This document shows, in pieces, positions 10,801 through 19,226 of a stretch of 64,000 nucleotides of DNA. The translations under genes were made by a program, and so were the position numbers. The notes under the pieces are model-generated. The model did not search any database. It worked only from the letters and a program-made list of their open reading frames with translations, and had not been told where the DNA came from. The stretch lies in contig JAMKCF010000018.1 in assembly GCA_023634235.1 (NCBI GenBank), positions 4,927,474 through 4,991,473 on the forward strand, written 5' to 3'. The stretch's first letter is position 1. Every line of letters starts with the position of its first letter. This DNA comes from Pisaster brevispinus. Lineage: Eukaryota > Echinodermata > Asteroidea > Forcipulatida > Asteriidae.

Positions 10801-11984
10801 CAATTTGTTGCAGGTCAAATATAAAATTGTATATAATAAAACCAACAAATTGTTACAATTACTTTTAAAATTTAAACATTGGACGATGACGATTGGATAC
10901 TGCTTTTACGAGTGATATAAAACAACATTATAATAAATACAAATAAACATAAAATTGACGAGCGTGGCAGTAAGTCGATGCGTGTGTCCTTGGTGCTAGG
11001 GGTCGATAATAATTACAAGAATTTTTGCCTGAGTAGACAATAATTTTAGTATTCAAGTCGAAATCATTTAGAATATAGACGATTATGTAATCAGTTTCAA
11101 CTTGTAAGTAAAGATGACCGATGGTTGCCTCTGGTTTGGCGATCCTAATGTAGACGTCAGACTGCACCAATCTAGCCCATAACAAAATGTTTGTAATTGC
11201 ATCCGATTTAACCTCGATTCCAACTCATAGCTCCGATAACGAGAGATATTTTGATCGAAAAAAAGAAAAAAAGAGAAAAAAAAAAAAAAAAAAAAAAAAC
11301 CATATACAAGTATTTAAACTAATGAGGTTTCTTCCGAAACAAGTGGTAAATGATTTCATTAAGAACTAGAGCATAAACCAGAACTTACATTTATATTGTG
11401 GTCTAACTTGTTACACTCTAAAGATAACTACCCGGTCAGAGCTGACCAGGATTCCGGGTCACGTGACCCCTGACCAATTTCTGGGTCAGGCTAACCCGGA
11501 AACTGGTTACGAAAATGAGATGTTGCGTCAGTTTGACCCATTCCGGGTCACTTTAAACACAGATCCAGGGTCAACCTGATCTAGCAAATGGTCAGGCCCC
11601 TACGGGACCCGCAATCCAGGTCAAATCTGATCGAGGAGTTTTTAAAATGCTATAAACTATTGCTAGTTTAGCCGTTCTTACTAGGCGTTGTTGTTACTCT
11701 TTTCACCAAAGGTGCGTAACAGGATTCGGGGTCGCATAGATGATCTCAACAGAGGGACTGGAGGGAAGACCACGGGCTGTGACACTCGGGTGAGCGTTGT
11801 TCCTTCTGCTCTATCAACTACGGGTACTTCGGTTCTGACTGCACTGCCGAAAGAGTCCCGCCGCACGGACGAGGACAAGAGAAGCTTGGGTACCCCGTGG
11901 ACAAAACAGGGAACTGACGATGAGGGCGAGGTGATTGTGACGTCAGTTGAGAATACTTCTGAGGGAGATTTGAGCACCATATAA
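1851..11984 (+). CDS. Adhesion-type (class B2) GPCR, 3' part of gene, four exons
   Basis: Seen: join(1851..1939, 3653..3779, 4725..4766, 11712..11984) is one open frame of about 176 residues ending at a TAA. Every junction has GT/AG and the phases agree (2-nt overhang after exon 1, then phase 0 twice). The product reads as the last half of TM5, a basic ICL3, TM6 with the GLPWIFGFF motif (family form GLTWVFG), a short ECL3 (ALNSSLVVF), TM7 with LNSFQG, helix 8 starting NKEVRNRIRGRI, and a long hydrophilic tail. Known: this arrangement is typical of adhesion GPCRs, plasma-membrane receptors with a GAIN-cleaved ectodomain that signal through G proteins. Inferred: the ectodomain and TM1-TM4 exons lie upstream of base 1, because no exon for them is seen in 1-1850. 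The subfamily cannot be assigned from this piece; the TM6-TM7 wording is closest in feel to the ADGRD/ADGRG-like groups. No AATAAA lies close after the stop. Confidence 0.9.
2595..2737. mobile_element. MITE family C (CTCF-like termini), copy 1
   Basis: About 143 bp with long inverted termini. The left arm is caacggggaacatttgcgac then gctaggtgg; the right arm is the reverse complement of a sequence ending in ctagcgtcacagagtctccc then attg. The termini contain CTAGGTGGCAGCAGAC (here with one change, GGAGGC, in the left arm). It sits in GPCR intron 1. The same element recurs near 15.5 and 53.8 kb. No coding capacity, so non-autonomous. Confidence 0.75.
2996..3116. mobile_element. Hairpin MITE family K, copy 1
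   Basis: A 121-bp foldback. The left arm begins aggccgtgtccgaaac and includes cttcggctacagctacggct; the right arm is its near-perfect reverse complement ending gtttcggacacggcct. The arms are about 45 bp with a short middle. A diverged relative is at 37311-37440, and a terminal scrap (cacggcctgaca) is near 24580. Confidence 0.75.
3653..3779 (+). CDS. GPCR exon: TM6, ECL3 and start of TM7
   Basis: Acceptor tcttttgacatttag precedes 3653; donor CAG|GTAAAT follows 3779. The first base completes the split Arg codon, followed by 42 codons. The exon encodes TTAKAMLVFMPMVGLPWIFG (TM6), a short extracellular loop with an N-S-S glycosylation sequon (FALNSSLVV), and the start of TM7 (FDYIFTTLNSFQ). The Pro-Met-Val-Gly-Leu-x-Trp pattern and the LNSFQ ending at an exon boundary are class B2 hallmarks. 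A repeat terminus begins at 3785, only six bases past the exon end. Confidence 0.92.
3785..4290 (+). mobile_element. DNA-transposon-like repeat family D, copy 1 (right end lost)
   Basis: Begins taggctacgcaagtctcgcg, matching the terminus tagactgtgcaagtctcgcg of the other copies. It stays alignable by eye with 23962-24470 through landmarks such as catttgggaaagtaaaa, gcgtgattggcaaatggg and ttcattttcaag. The right terminus is not recognisable. Its left end lies six bases inside the intron after the TM6 exon. Confidence 0.7.
4283..4455. repeat. Purine-rich low-complexity tract
   Basis: A/G-only stretches of aaaaag, gaaga and acaaa type in GPCR intron 2. The open frames across it are low-complexity Lys/Glu or Phe/Ser artefacts. 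Confidence 0.8.
4725..4766 (+). CDS. GPCR micro-exon: second half of TM7
   Basis: A 42-nt exon between acceptor ttcgtgttgcag and donor GAG|GTATGT, phase 0 at both ends. It encodes GLSLFMILVVGNKE, which continues LNSFQ of the previous exon as LNSFQG, the conserved TM7 signature, and ends at the TM7/helix-8 turn (family form xxNxEV). It is too short to be found by ORF length and is supported by splice sites plus homology of wording to adhesion GPCRs. Confidence 0.88.
4784..4817. repeat. (TTG)n microsatellite
   Basis: About eleven uninterrupted GTT units, 18 bp after the donor of the 42-nt TM7 exon. The poly-Cys frame it creates is not a gene. Confidence 0.9.
5883..5992. repeat. Short minisatellite, about 22-bp unit
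   Basis: Five diverged copies of a unit like cccaagccggaaccttag in tandem, inside the last GPCR intron. Confidence 0.75.
6640..6838. mobile_element. Dispersed repeat family H, copy 1
   Basis: Shares a run of blocks with 30995-31178: acccattgaaacagaggac, gcggacgtcctc, ttcgctttcgtgtacc, aaaccgatggggatgtcgc and attcacaaacatg. Non-coding. Lies in the last GPCR intron. Confidence 0.65.
6842..7040. mobile_element. Dispersed repeat family I, copy 1
   Basis: Contains cttacacgcgccaacatata, tacggggtag, ttttaacaatagaacag and a gtaccccaca motif three times, then a GT-rich run and poly-G. The same blocks occur in reverse orientation at 59845-60035. Probably a MITE; termini not resolved. Confidence 0.6.
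7138..7510. other. Possible conserved non-coding element in last GPCR intron
   Basis: Non-repetitive, of balanced composition, and dense in homeodomain-type cores (cattagcaatcatgaaat, accattaatgcattattgat). A 105-codon antisense frame runs through it but lacks a recognisable domain or splice context. The call rests only on appearance. Confidence 0.25.
8463..8570. repeat. C-rich minisatellite (CCCCCGTGC)n
   Basis: About ten variants of ccccgtgc/tccccctgc in tandem, strongly strand-asymmetric (C on +). The Pro/Arg/Ala-rich frames through it are repeat artefacts. Confidence 0.85.
9410..9600. repeat. TTTTACAG/ACGGTAAAATA-rich repeat fragment
   Basis: Several inverted copies of tttacaggaaaa and tctgtaaaataacggtaaaa occur in 190 bp. 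This resembles the terminal or subterminal part of a DNA transposon, but no full element is delimited. Confidence 0.35.
10190..10375. other. Possible conserved non-coding element
   Basis: Unique-looking sequence with clustered TAAT cores (tattataattaaatggctgc, cttaatagcaattagtcgct) next to a GC-balanced block (ggtcggggaaaccgtccgga). No open frame of interest. Lies about 1.4 kb before the final GPCR exon. Confidence 0.25.
11414..11642. mobile_element. Foldback repeat family R (GGTCA palindromes), copy 1
   Basis: About 225 bp with the two halves inverted relative to each other: the left begins ccggtcagagctgaccagga and the right ends ccaggtcaaatctgatc. It contains repeated TGACCC/GGGTCA half sites, including a one-mismatch ERE core (ggtcaggctaacc) near 11485. 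It ends about 70 bp upstream of the final GPCR exon. Confidence 0.8.
11712..11984 (+). CDS. GPCR terminal exon: helix 8 and cytoplasmic tail
   Basis: The acceptor is cttttcaccaaag before 11712. Ninety codons then run to TAA at 11982. It opens VRNRIRGRIDDLNRG, an amphipathic basic helix 8 that joins NKE of the previous exon to give the family pattern NKEVRxxIR. The rest is hydrophilic and rich in Ser, Thr and charged residues, with a Ser/Thr run near the middle (SALSTTGTSVLTAL) and an acidic stretch (DDEGEVIV) before GDLSTI at the end. Ser-Thr-Ile fits a class I PDZ ligand (S/T-x-hydrophobic). The exon stands out as GC-richer than the surrounding intron. An antisense open frame overlaps it but has no splice context. 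Confidence 0.85.
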   Translation: MRNRIRGRIDDLNRGTGGKTTGCDTRVSVVPSALSTTGTSVLTALPKESRRTDEDKRSLGTPWTKQGTDDEGEVIVTSVENTSEGDLSTI

Positions 11985-12214
11985 AAACCACGTGGTGTGT
12001 TTTTTTTACACAGTGCTCGCTGAAAGAAAAGAGTATGCTATTTTGTTCACAATGGACGTCTGTATGACGCGTTTTGGATAAGCTAGCTATTCATTCTTAT
12101 AATGACTTAATAACAATTACAGTACTGGATGGCATAATCTTTGATACCGTAAGTATTGAAGTTACAAATGGGGTTGGCTGGGGTGGTGGTTGTTTCAAGT
12201 ATTTTTTATTTTTT

Positions 12215-12460
12215 ATTTATATATATTTATATATAAAATTAGTAGGGGAGATGGCCTTAGCTTTCGATCCAATCCGGACCTTCGTCAGAGGCATAAACAG
12301 GAACAAACACAAACATATCCATTTATAGCAAAAGGAGGAGCAAAGGATTAATGGAGAGTATCCAGAAAAAAGCGGGAAAATATAGCCAATCAGAGTTGTA
12401 AATTTACTGGCTAAGAACCAATAAGAGTGATAAGATATATATATATATATTTTTTTTGGG
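12215..12460 (-). mobile_element. Retroelement-like fragment with small hairpin motif
   Basis: On the - strand at 12255-12295 the sequence reads ctgacgaaggtcc, then ggatt, then ggatcgaaag. The two flanking blocks pair (one G-U pair) into a 5-bp stem between CTGANGA-like and GAAA-like ends. Similar motifs are known from Penelope-like and related elements, where some are hammerhead ribozymes. No protein-coding part is seen nearby; a TA microsatellite follows at about 12436-12450. Confidence 0.35.
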
Positions 12461-13099
12461 GGGGGATGTCTACTGTGCAGCTCCCAAAAAAGTGTGCACG
12501 TGCATTTGAAGTTAGCAGTAATAATTGGTTCGTTATTCTAATTAGCAGCAGTTAGATCAAAGAGCTTTAAAACATTAGTATTCCGGGATAAGCATGGTAT
12601 CCATCACAGACCCCACATCACCAACTCCCCGCCTTCACAGCCCGATGTAACCAACATTTACAGCTTACCGCACTCATCCATTATAAGACACAGACCCGAT
12701 TGGAACCCGGCAGTCTCCCGACGACAGACAGGGATAGTGTACTGGTTCTTTCGGAACTGTACCATGCCCAATATTTGGCTGCGGGTGTCCCTCAACAGTT
12801 ACCATTACTTTAACAAACTCTTTTCCTCTTGTACAAAAGTACCCCACCCCCTAAAATCCTCTAAAGAATACCCGAGATCACAAGAACATAATGAAGTCAC
12901 GATAGGAAGGGGGGAGCACCACCATGCCCCATATCGAGCACCAAAAGATGAGGACCACACATACTAAAAAAACAATAATAATTTACTAAACATGGTGTCA
13001 CCCAACAATTATTACACTAATATTACCCATGTTCATCGGGCAAACTTTATTTATTAATATTGTTCAAACTTTCTCAACTATCCCGTGGAGTATAAAGCC

Positions 13100-13268
13100 C
13101 CAACCCTTGCACCTCCTCATTTATACACCTGGGTAAAGAGAAGCAGCTATGGTTAAGTGCCTTACTCATGGACAGAGTGTTATGTCCAGGATTCTAACCC
13201 ATGCCTTGAAGATTCAGCCATCAGAGGTTGAGTCTAATGCACCAGACCGCTCAGCAATGACTCACTGT
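13100..13268 (-). mobile_element. tRNA-derived SINE, copy 1
   Basis: On the - strand the head reads gctgagcggtctggtgcatt, then agactcaacctctgatggct, then gggttagaatcc. These match an A box like TGGCTGAGNGGT, the GACTCAAG-type anticodon-arm region of a Leu/Ser tRNA, and a degenerate B box. It is followed by a tRNA-unrelated body (aaccatagctgcttctcttt). A related copy is at 40278-40640. Confidence 0.65.
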
Positions 13269-13327
13269 CAGCCTAGCTTTTTTCCCTAGGCCTTAGAGTA
13301 ATTTCTAGCCTATGTAATTGTAGTTTG

Positions 13328-13329
<2 letters not shown>

Positions 13330-13361
<32 letters not shown>
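13330..13361. repeat. Poly(A) tract
   Basis: Thirty-two consecutive A residues close to the SINE on its far side. A microsatellite, or the tail of an unseen + strand retroinsertion. Confidence 0.8.
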
Positions 13362-13363
<2 letters not shown>

Positions 13364-13488
13364 AATACTTACTTTATCTAGAAACGGATTTGTAAACCTA
13401 CTTTTTAAAGAAATATATTAATATATTCCATAGAAAGGCTTTATTTTGCTTTGAAAAGGGCTTTAAAAAGTCAAGTAGACGAAGCAAA

Positions 13489-13530
13489 AGTAACATAGTA
13501 ACATAGTAACATAGTAACAAGTAACATAAC
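13489..13530. repeat. Short tandem repeat (TAACATAG)n
   Basis: About four or five copies of the octamer taacatag in tandem; no other feature. Confidence 0.85.
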
Positions 13531-14880
13531 CTACTCAATCTCAAGTCAAGTTATGTAGAGCTGCCAAATCTCACTGACTCTAGCTGAAAATAAACCAATC
13601 TTTCCATGTTCTTGTGAACCAATCTGAAAATCTCCTTGATTATGGAAACCTGTTGCCACTTTAATGTTGAATGCAATTGTAAATACCTTCCTGTTGCTGG
13701 ACAAACTCACCCTGATGCAAGTAGTGGCAGCTCTGGGTAGTGATCGTACCACAGAAATTTGCGAATTATTAGACAACTGAAACCATTTTACTGTTTTGCC
13801 ATCAGATTGACCTCCTCTGATGAGCTTAACCCCGGGTTATTAACCTATACTGCTCGAGCTAAAGTCCTCGTCTTTAGCAGCTTTCAGTTTTTCATATTTT
13901 TTTTCTTTGACCATCAATTCTTATTGGGTGACGAACACAGTTTTAGTTCATCTAATATCGACTGACTACATCCTCACTAATTAAACAGTATCATCGTTAG
14001 GGTGACCGTAGATCGTGGAGTTACAAGAAAGAAAAAAGGGGTCGTGACCTTATAGATTTGTTATTCATTCGACACTAACGTCCATCATTCCTGAGTTTCA
14101 TTCTCAAATTTCACAAATTGTGTAATTTTTTTAATCTCCTGACAGTACATTTACACGTAATCGTATAATTGAAGATGTATGACACATCTAAGCCCATATA
14201 CGCTGACGTCATCATGCCACTATTAAATACATTGGTGAATGAATGTAAACGGAAATCTTGTACGCGCGGCCCATAGCAGACTTATATACCTGTCTGTTGA
14301 AACGCCACTGCTCGAGTTTTGCCAACCAATGTTTGGAAAACTATGGAAAGCCATAAATGCAAAGACAAAACATATAGTCACATTTTTGTAACAATGTTAC
14401 ACAAAATATTAAACAATGTTGGAAACAAAGCAACCAATCATTTGAATCGTTTCTTTTTTAAGTTTGCAGAAACGTTGCATTTCGACACAGCATCAGCTGT
14501 TCACACGATTGAATGTTTTGCTAACATTCGGCCGTAAACGCCAAACCAGCGCGGTTTGTTTATCAACAATAAAATATGTATTTAGCCCTAGGTTTGAGGG
14601 CGCCCTTTTGCAGGTTTTAAAATTATTTATTTAAATTTAATAACTTTAGAAACCACATGTTCCCGAGTAATGTCTAACTTCAATATAGCGCAGTCGGTGT
14701 TTCACCTTCCAAACATAAAGACAATGTTTTATGAAGTAATAAGAATATTAAGTTGCCCCTTCATTGTTATTATAATTCAATATTTCAATAGGTTTCTGAT
14801 GGAAACACGTGTTATTAAGTAATCGTTTATGTATTATAGAATACCAGAATTAAAGTGAAATTTAACCAGTTACGGTTTAT

Positions 14881-15121
14881 AAACTCTAAAATCTCAGAAT
14901 TGACCCAGATTCTGGTTCAGAAGGAAGCCTGACTCATTTATTATTATTATTTGTTTGGGAGGGGGGGGGGGTCAGAACGACCTGGCAACTGGTTGTAACA
15001 AAATGGGATTTTAACTCGGATTCTGCAGCAGTTCGACTCATTTCTGGGTCAATTTGACCCAGAAATGGATCAGATCGCATCCTAAGGGTACTAGATCCGG
15101 GTCAATTCTGACCAAGGAGTG
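14881..15121. mobile_element. Foldback repeat family R, copy 2
   Basis: Left arm ctcagaattgacccagattc; right arm ends gggtcaattctgacc. An internal poly-G interruption lies at 14957-14971. It contains an exact ERE core GGTCAATTTGACC at 15047-15059, inside a longer perfect palindrome. Confidence 0.8.
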
Positions 15122-15477
15122 TATTATCCTTAGTCTACTCTCTTGAAAAAATAGACCAAACCGTATTTATAACCTTGTAGGCCTAATGTTACTCAGTATT
15201 TTTAAAAGCTGGACTCAAACTTGTTAATTTTTTTGTTCTTTCATTTTTCTTGAACTGTGGAATAACTCTCCTCTTAACATTCGTTGTAATGAATCGTCTT
15301 ATTTATTAGACCATCCTGTTTGTTCGCATCATTTTCTTGTGGTTGGCGTGCGGATCTTCAAGTAATAATCAGCGTCCAATAAATGTGTTACCATCTAGTG
15401 TATAGTGAAGATCATAGTCCTAGTCATTTTCGGCAATAACCGACCAATTTAATGTCAATTTTCACTTAATGTGCTAG

Positions 15478-15628
15478 CAATGGGAGTCTTTTGAACGCTA
15501 GGTGGCAGCAGACTTGCCAAATAAATTTACATTGTTTACGTCGTTCTGAGCATGCTCACATTTCCCGAGAACAATGAATTTACCTGATAAGTCTGCTGCC
15601 ACCTAGCGTCCCAAAAAGACTCTCGTTG
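15478..15628. mobile_element. MITE family C (CTCF-like termini), copy 2 (best preserved)
   Basis: About 151 bp. The left arm begins caatgggagtcttttgaacg, then ctaggtggcagcagactt. The right arm is aagtctgctgccacctagcg, then tcccaaaaagactctcgttg, the reverse complement with few changes. The middle carries gtttacgtcgttctgagcat. Both arms hold the motif CTAGGTGGCAGCA in opposite orientation. Confidence 0.85.
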
Positions 15629-16229
15629 CTCTTTTGGGTCATGTGATTAATTAAAACATACAATCGTTTAATTCCACTTTGCACCCGAACAGCATTCAAA
15701 CTTCCATTAGCTTTTCGACGAAATCTCTAGTTGCGTCAACTCTGCGTTCCAAAAAAGAACGAAATATAAGTTTGAATGAATACAAAATTAAATTTCATTC
15801 GCACGCCTTGAAGTGAAATTGAACGACGGTTTCATCTGAAGGTGCTAAGGCACTTGAAAACGAATGCATGAAATGAAATCAGCTACCTTTTGCCGAAAAT
15901 GCCCGGAAAAACTGTACCATTTTACTTGTTCCTTTATGACAAGTATTTTTCCCAATAAATGTATGAACGAAAGTTTTCTTTTGTACAAACACTTTACGCT
16001 TCTTCATTAAATGGCTTGACGAAAAAGGATAAGATAAAATAAAATGTTTAAAACACCACCTCGCAAAAACTACCCCCGGCCGCAAATTAAAAAAATTGAT
16101 CACGTAATCCACTTAGTCTGTTTTAGGTTAATTAACGGAGAAGCTTCACTCTCTGAAGGCGGTTTTAAATAGCGTGAACCAAAGAAAGAAAAACCAAAAG
16201 AATACTAGCAGACAATGAAATACATCGAC

Positions 16230-16530
16230 TCAAAATAGAGAAGCATCCTGGGGGATAAGGCATTATTTAGGAACCGCTCTTTCTGCCCAGACATAGCCGA
16301 AAGTACACAATGGGGTTAGAGCGTCTTTCGTGCATACAAACTAGCCGCTAGTTAAATTGAAACACTTTATAAGTAATGACAACGACTGGGGCCCCGGTTC
16401 GCCAGAGAGATCGGCCCTTCCCGCTTCTCCTAAAAACAATTCTATAATTAATGGCGTTGGCCAAATGGTGTGACGTGCAGTCACGTAACGTGCGAGGCAA
16501 CCTGGAGCAAAGCTGTGTGCGTCACACACT
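16230..16530. other. Possible conserved non-coding element
   Basis: Non-repetitive GC-balanced block with a CRE-like run (tggtgtgacgtgcagtcacg) and TAAT cores (caattctataattaatggcg). No supported open frame. Judged on appearance alone. Confidence 0.22.
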
Positions 16531-17039
16531 TTTGGTGGGGTAATTGTTTTCCCTTTTTTTATTTGAATCCTTAATTTTGTGTGTCTCGTTTACCGTCTTG
16601 GTTGTTTTTATGTTGTCGGTTGATTGTTAGTCTGTGTGCTGCATGCCGTGATGTTGTAAGTTCGCTATTTGTCTTTCTTTTTAACGATTGAAAAAGAAAA
16701 AGAAAAAAAGAAGAAGAAACAAAGAAAAAAAAGAAGAAGGTTGATATAGTATAAATTAAATATACCTTTTTGTGTTTTCCCTTTTCACTTTTGTTTCTTG
16801 TGGCTTTTGTAGTTGTTTCCTTTGTCGTTGTTATTTATGCATTTGTTGTTGTTGTTGTTTGTTTGTTTTGTTTGTTTTTGATCGTATTCATTTGTATTTT
16901 TTTTTTAAGATTCCCTTTTCATCAAGGAAATTAGTTAGCCTACTGTGATACTTTCAATAATGTTTTGTCGTGTCACAATTTGAAAGTGCAAAATTTCAGC
17001 CTGGGTCCTGACTACGAATGCAATTAGTTGTAAATGTAC

Positions 17040-17830
17040 CGTTTTAAACGCGCCTTATCACCGAAGGAATTATGTTCTTAGCTCGGCGCCCTTTCCAACA
17101 ACTTGCAACGTTCATGGACGGTATGATGTCGAGTGCCGACATTCAGCCCAGCCTTGGGTTATCTTTATGACGCATAATCCTTGGAAATTTCAACCACTGA
17201 GCTCCGCTCCCATACTTAATTCCCCGTTATTGTTTTAAGAGCTAAGATCAGCGGCCAAACCTCCGGAATGTTTGGTCTTATACAATATTTTCTGGCGACT
17301 TATCGCATAGTCCAGCCGCAAGCAGCAGGCCTGGTGCGTCTTTAGATTCTGTATACGATGTGCGCTTTGGCCAGGAATGTAATTAAATGGCAATGCCATT
17401 AACAGCGGGTTCGTTATTGCTACAGTCTCATCCCAGATAGGAAAACCATTAGGCTTTGGGGGTTCCCTGAGGGAGTAAGCTCGAAGAATGACATTTCTTT
17501 CCATAGACTAGCAATTTCACCAAGTCATTGGGAAGTCTGAAAGCTCGAACTCTGAATTGATGGTCTCTCGGTTACATAATGTTTCCGGCACATGAATTGC
17601 AAATGTAATGAATAAAATTGAGTGAATGCGCCCATTCCTCCGGTGCCTGTGGTTTACCATAGTAGCTGTGACTACCACGTTCAGGTAAAACACAATTCGT
17701 AAATTCTTTCGTTCATGCGTTTTGCACGTACGTGCATCGGTCGTGAAGCTCTTGGTCATGCGAGGTGAACATTTAAAGCTCTGCCTCGCTGGCTCTTACC
17801 ACCACCAGCTCCAAACCCCTTCCGGCCTTC
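17040..17830. other. Possible conserved non-coding element cluster
   Basis: About 800 bp without repeats or long homopolymers, GC-richer than its surroundings, containing ggaatgtaattaaatggcaa, gccattaacagcgggttcg and cgtacgtgcatcggtcgtga. Two antisense frames of 80-89 codons cross it but show no domain, acceptor or donor arrangement. Regulatory sequence fits better than a gene. Confidence 0.28.
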
Positions 17831-18003
17831 GAAGTCTGCTGAATTTCACAATGTGTCCGGTAGCTGACTGTTAACATCTTTTCACTCGTAGATTCGCAGC
17901 AATAGAGATTGGTGCACTGCTTTGTAAGTCAATGGTTACCTGACACTGAGAACTAATATTATGCACCAGTGGCGGATCGGGGTGGGGCTGGGGTTGTTTG
18001 GAT

Positions 18004-18021
18004 GGGGGGGGGGGGGGGGGG
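18004..18021. repeat. Poly(G) tract
   Basis: Eighteen consecutive G residues (C-rich on the other strand). Similar shorter runs occur at about 7020, 14961, 21307, 22218 and 56620. Confidence 0.9.
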
Positions 18022-18394
18022 TTCAAAATCTGTGTACACCCCAAATGTAGACCGAGCTAATACAGAGTTTTCCCAGAGTTGTCCAGGATAGGCTGCAATA
18101 GGCTAAACACTGAAGAAGAATCAGTTTGTATAATATATTCATGAAATGACTACTACTGACTACCAAATGACATTGGCCAACATGTTTTACCACCCTTAGA
18201 CAGTGTAGGTGTCGGAGTTTAATTTAACCACATTTGGTTAAAGTCGGCCAAACAGTTTAGGGATTATGGCATTTTTCTTTTTGAAAGAACTAGAGCTAAA
18301 GTGCTTCACAAAGCACAAAATAATTAACTTTTGAACCGGGAAATAAACTGAAGTATTAAAACAACAATGTTTCCTTTTTCATTTTTTTTAGTGA

Positions 18395-19030
18395 CTATGC
18401 TGACCGGGTTGAAGTAAGAATGAATCATACACATTTAGTGTACCTCCCTTGCCAGAATACATAACATATATAACATAAATACATATTTAAACACATCAAT
18501 AATTAAATTGTTCAACGTGGAGTTGGGTTCTGGAATGGTCTGAGTAACTCAATTACAAAATCAATTACTTTACCTATATTTACAAGAAAATTGAAAAAGC
18601 AACTACTTGATGGATATTCATAGATTATGACTGTTTCTGCATTGCCTAGGTTACGTTATCTTTCAACACACCTTACATTAGCCGTTGTTGTGTTTGTCTG
18701 TCAAGTCTATTGTCTGTACAATATGTGCTGGTGCTGTTATTTTTGTGTTCGTCTGTCCATAGGTTAAGGAACAAAAGCCACGGCTTCACCTGAACCTAAT
18801 TGTTGTCCTACCGCATATTACAGACAAAATTGCTATTAATCAATTATTTATATTGCGTATACATTGTAATAGCCTACTTTACCATACACATGTCATTGTG
18901 TAACTGAATGTAATGTCAAACTATGTACTTGAATTATGTAAGATGAATGGACAACGATGAAATAAATGTTAATAAAATGAATAAATAAATGAGCAACTAA
19001 ACAAAAAAAAAGAAAAAAAAAGAAAGAACA
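18395..19030 (+). mobile_element. 5'-truncated LINE: RT C-terminus, 3' UTR and A-rich tail
   Basis: At 18520-18628 a frame reads GVGFWNGLSNSITKSITLPI, then FTRKLKKQLLDGYS and a stop. This is the typical C-terminal end of non-LTR retrotransposon ORF2 (family pattern G.xxWN.LP..ir...sl..Fk.klk..l). Upstream, 18395-18480 resembles the preceding segment (VRMNHTHLVYLP) but is broken by stops. Downstream, about 330 bp of 3' UTR ends in aataaa repeats and an A-rich tail at 19003-19028. The endonuclease and RT core are absent, so the copy is dead on arrival. Confidence 0.65.
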
Positions 19031-19083
19031 AATACAAAGATGGCCGACTTTGTACTTTGTGACGTCAAATGGAAACTGGCCAT

Positions 19084-19226
19084 TAGACCGTGCAAGTCTC
19101 GCGTGTATTTGACTATCTTTTGGGCCACTTTGGTCTCACGTGAATTGCTTTAACGCATGAAGGAAACAAACTCACGCATTATAACGGGTCCCAATGTTCG
19201 ATTACACGCGAGACTTGCACAGTCTA
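19084..19226. mobile_element. Family D MITE derivative, copy 2
   Basis: 143 bp with about 30-bp inverted ends: left tagaccgtgcaagtctcgcg, right cgcgagacttgcacagtcta. It is a short internal-deletion form of the element at 23962-24511 and lies just after the LINE tail. Flanks may show TA. Confidence 0.8.

Noticed and set aside
11681..11980. 99-codon antisense frame opposite the last GPCR exon
   Set aside because: It mirrors a real coding exon whose frame, acceptor and stop are all explained on the + strand; no splice context on -.
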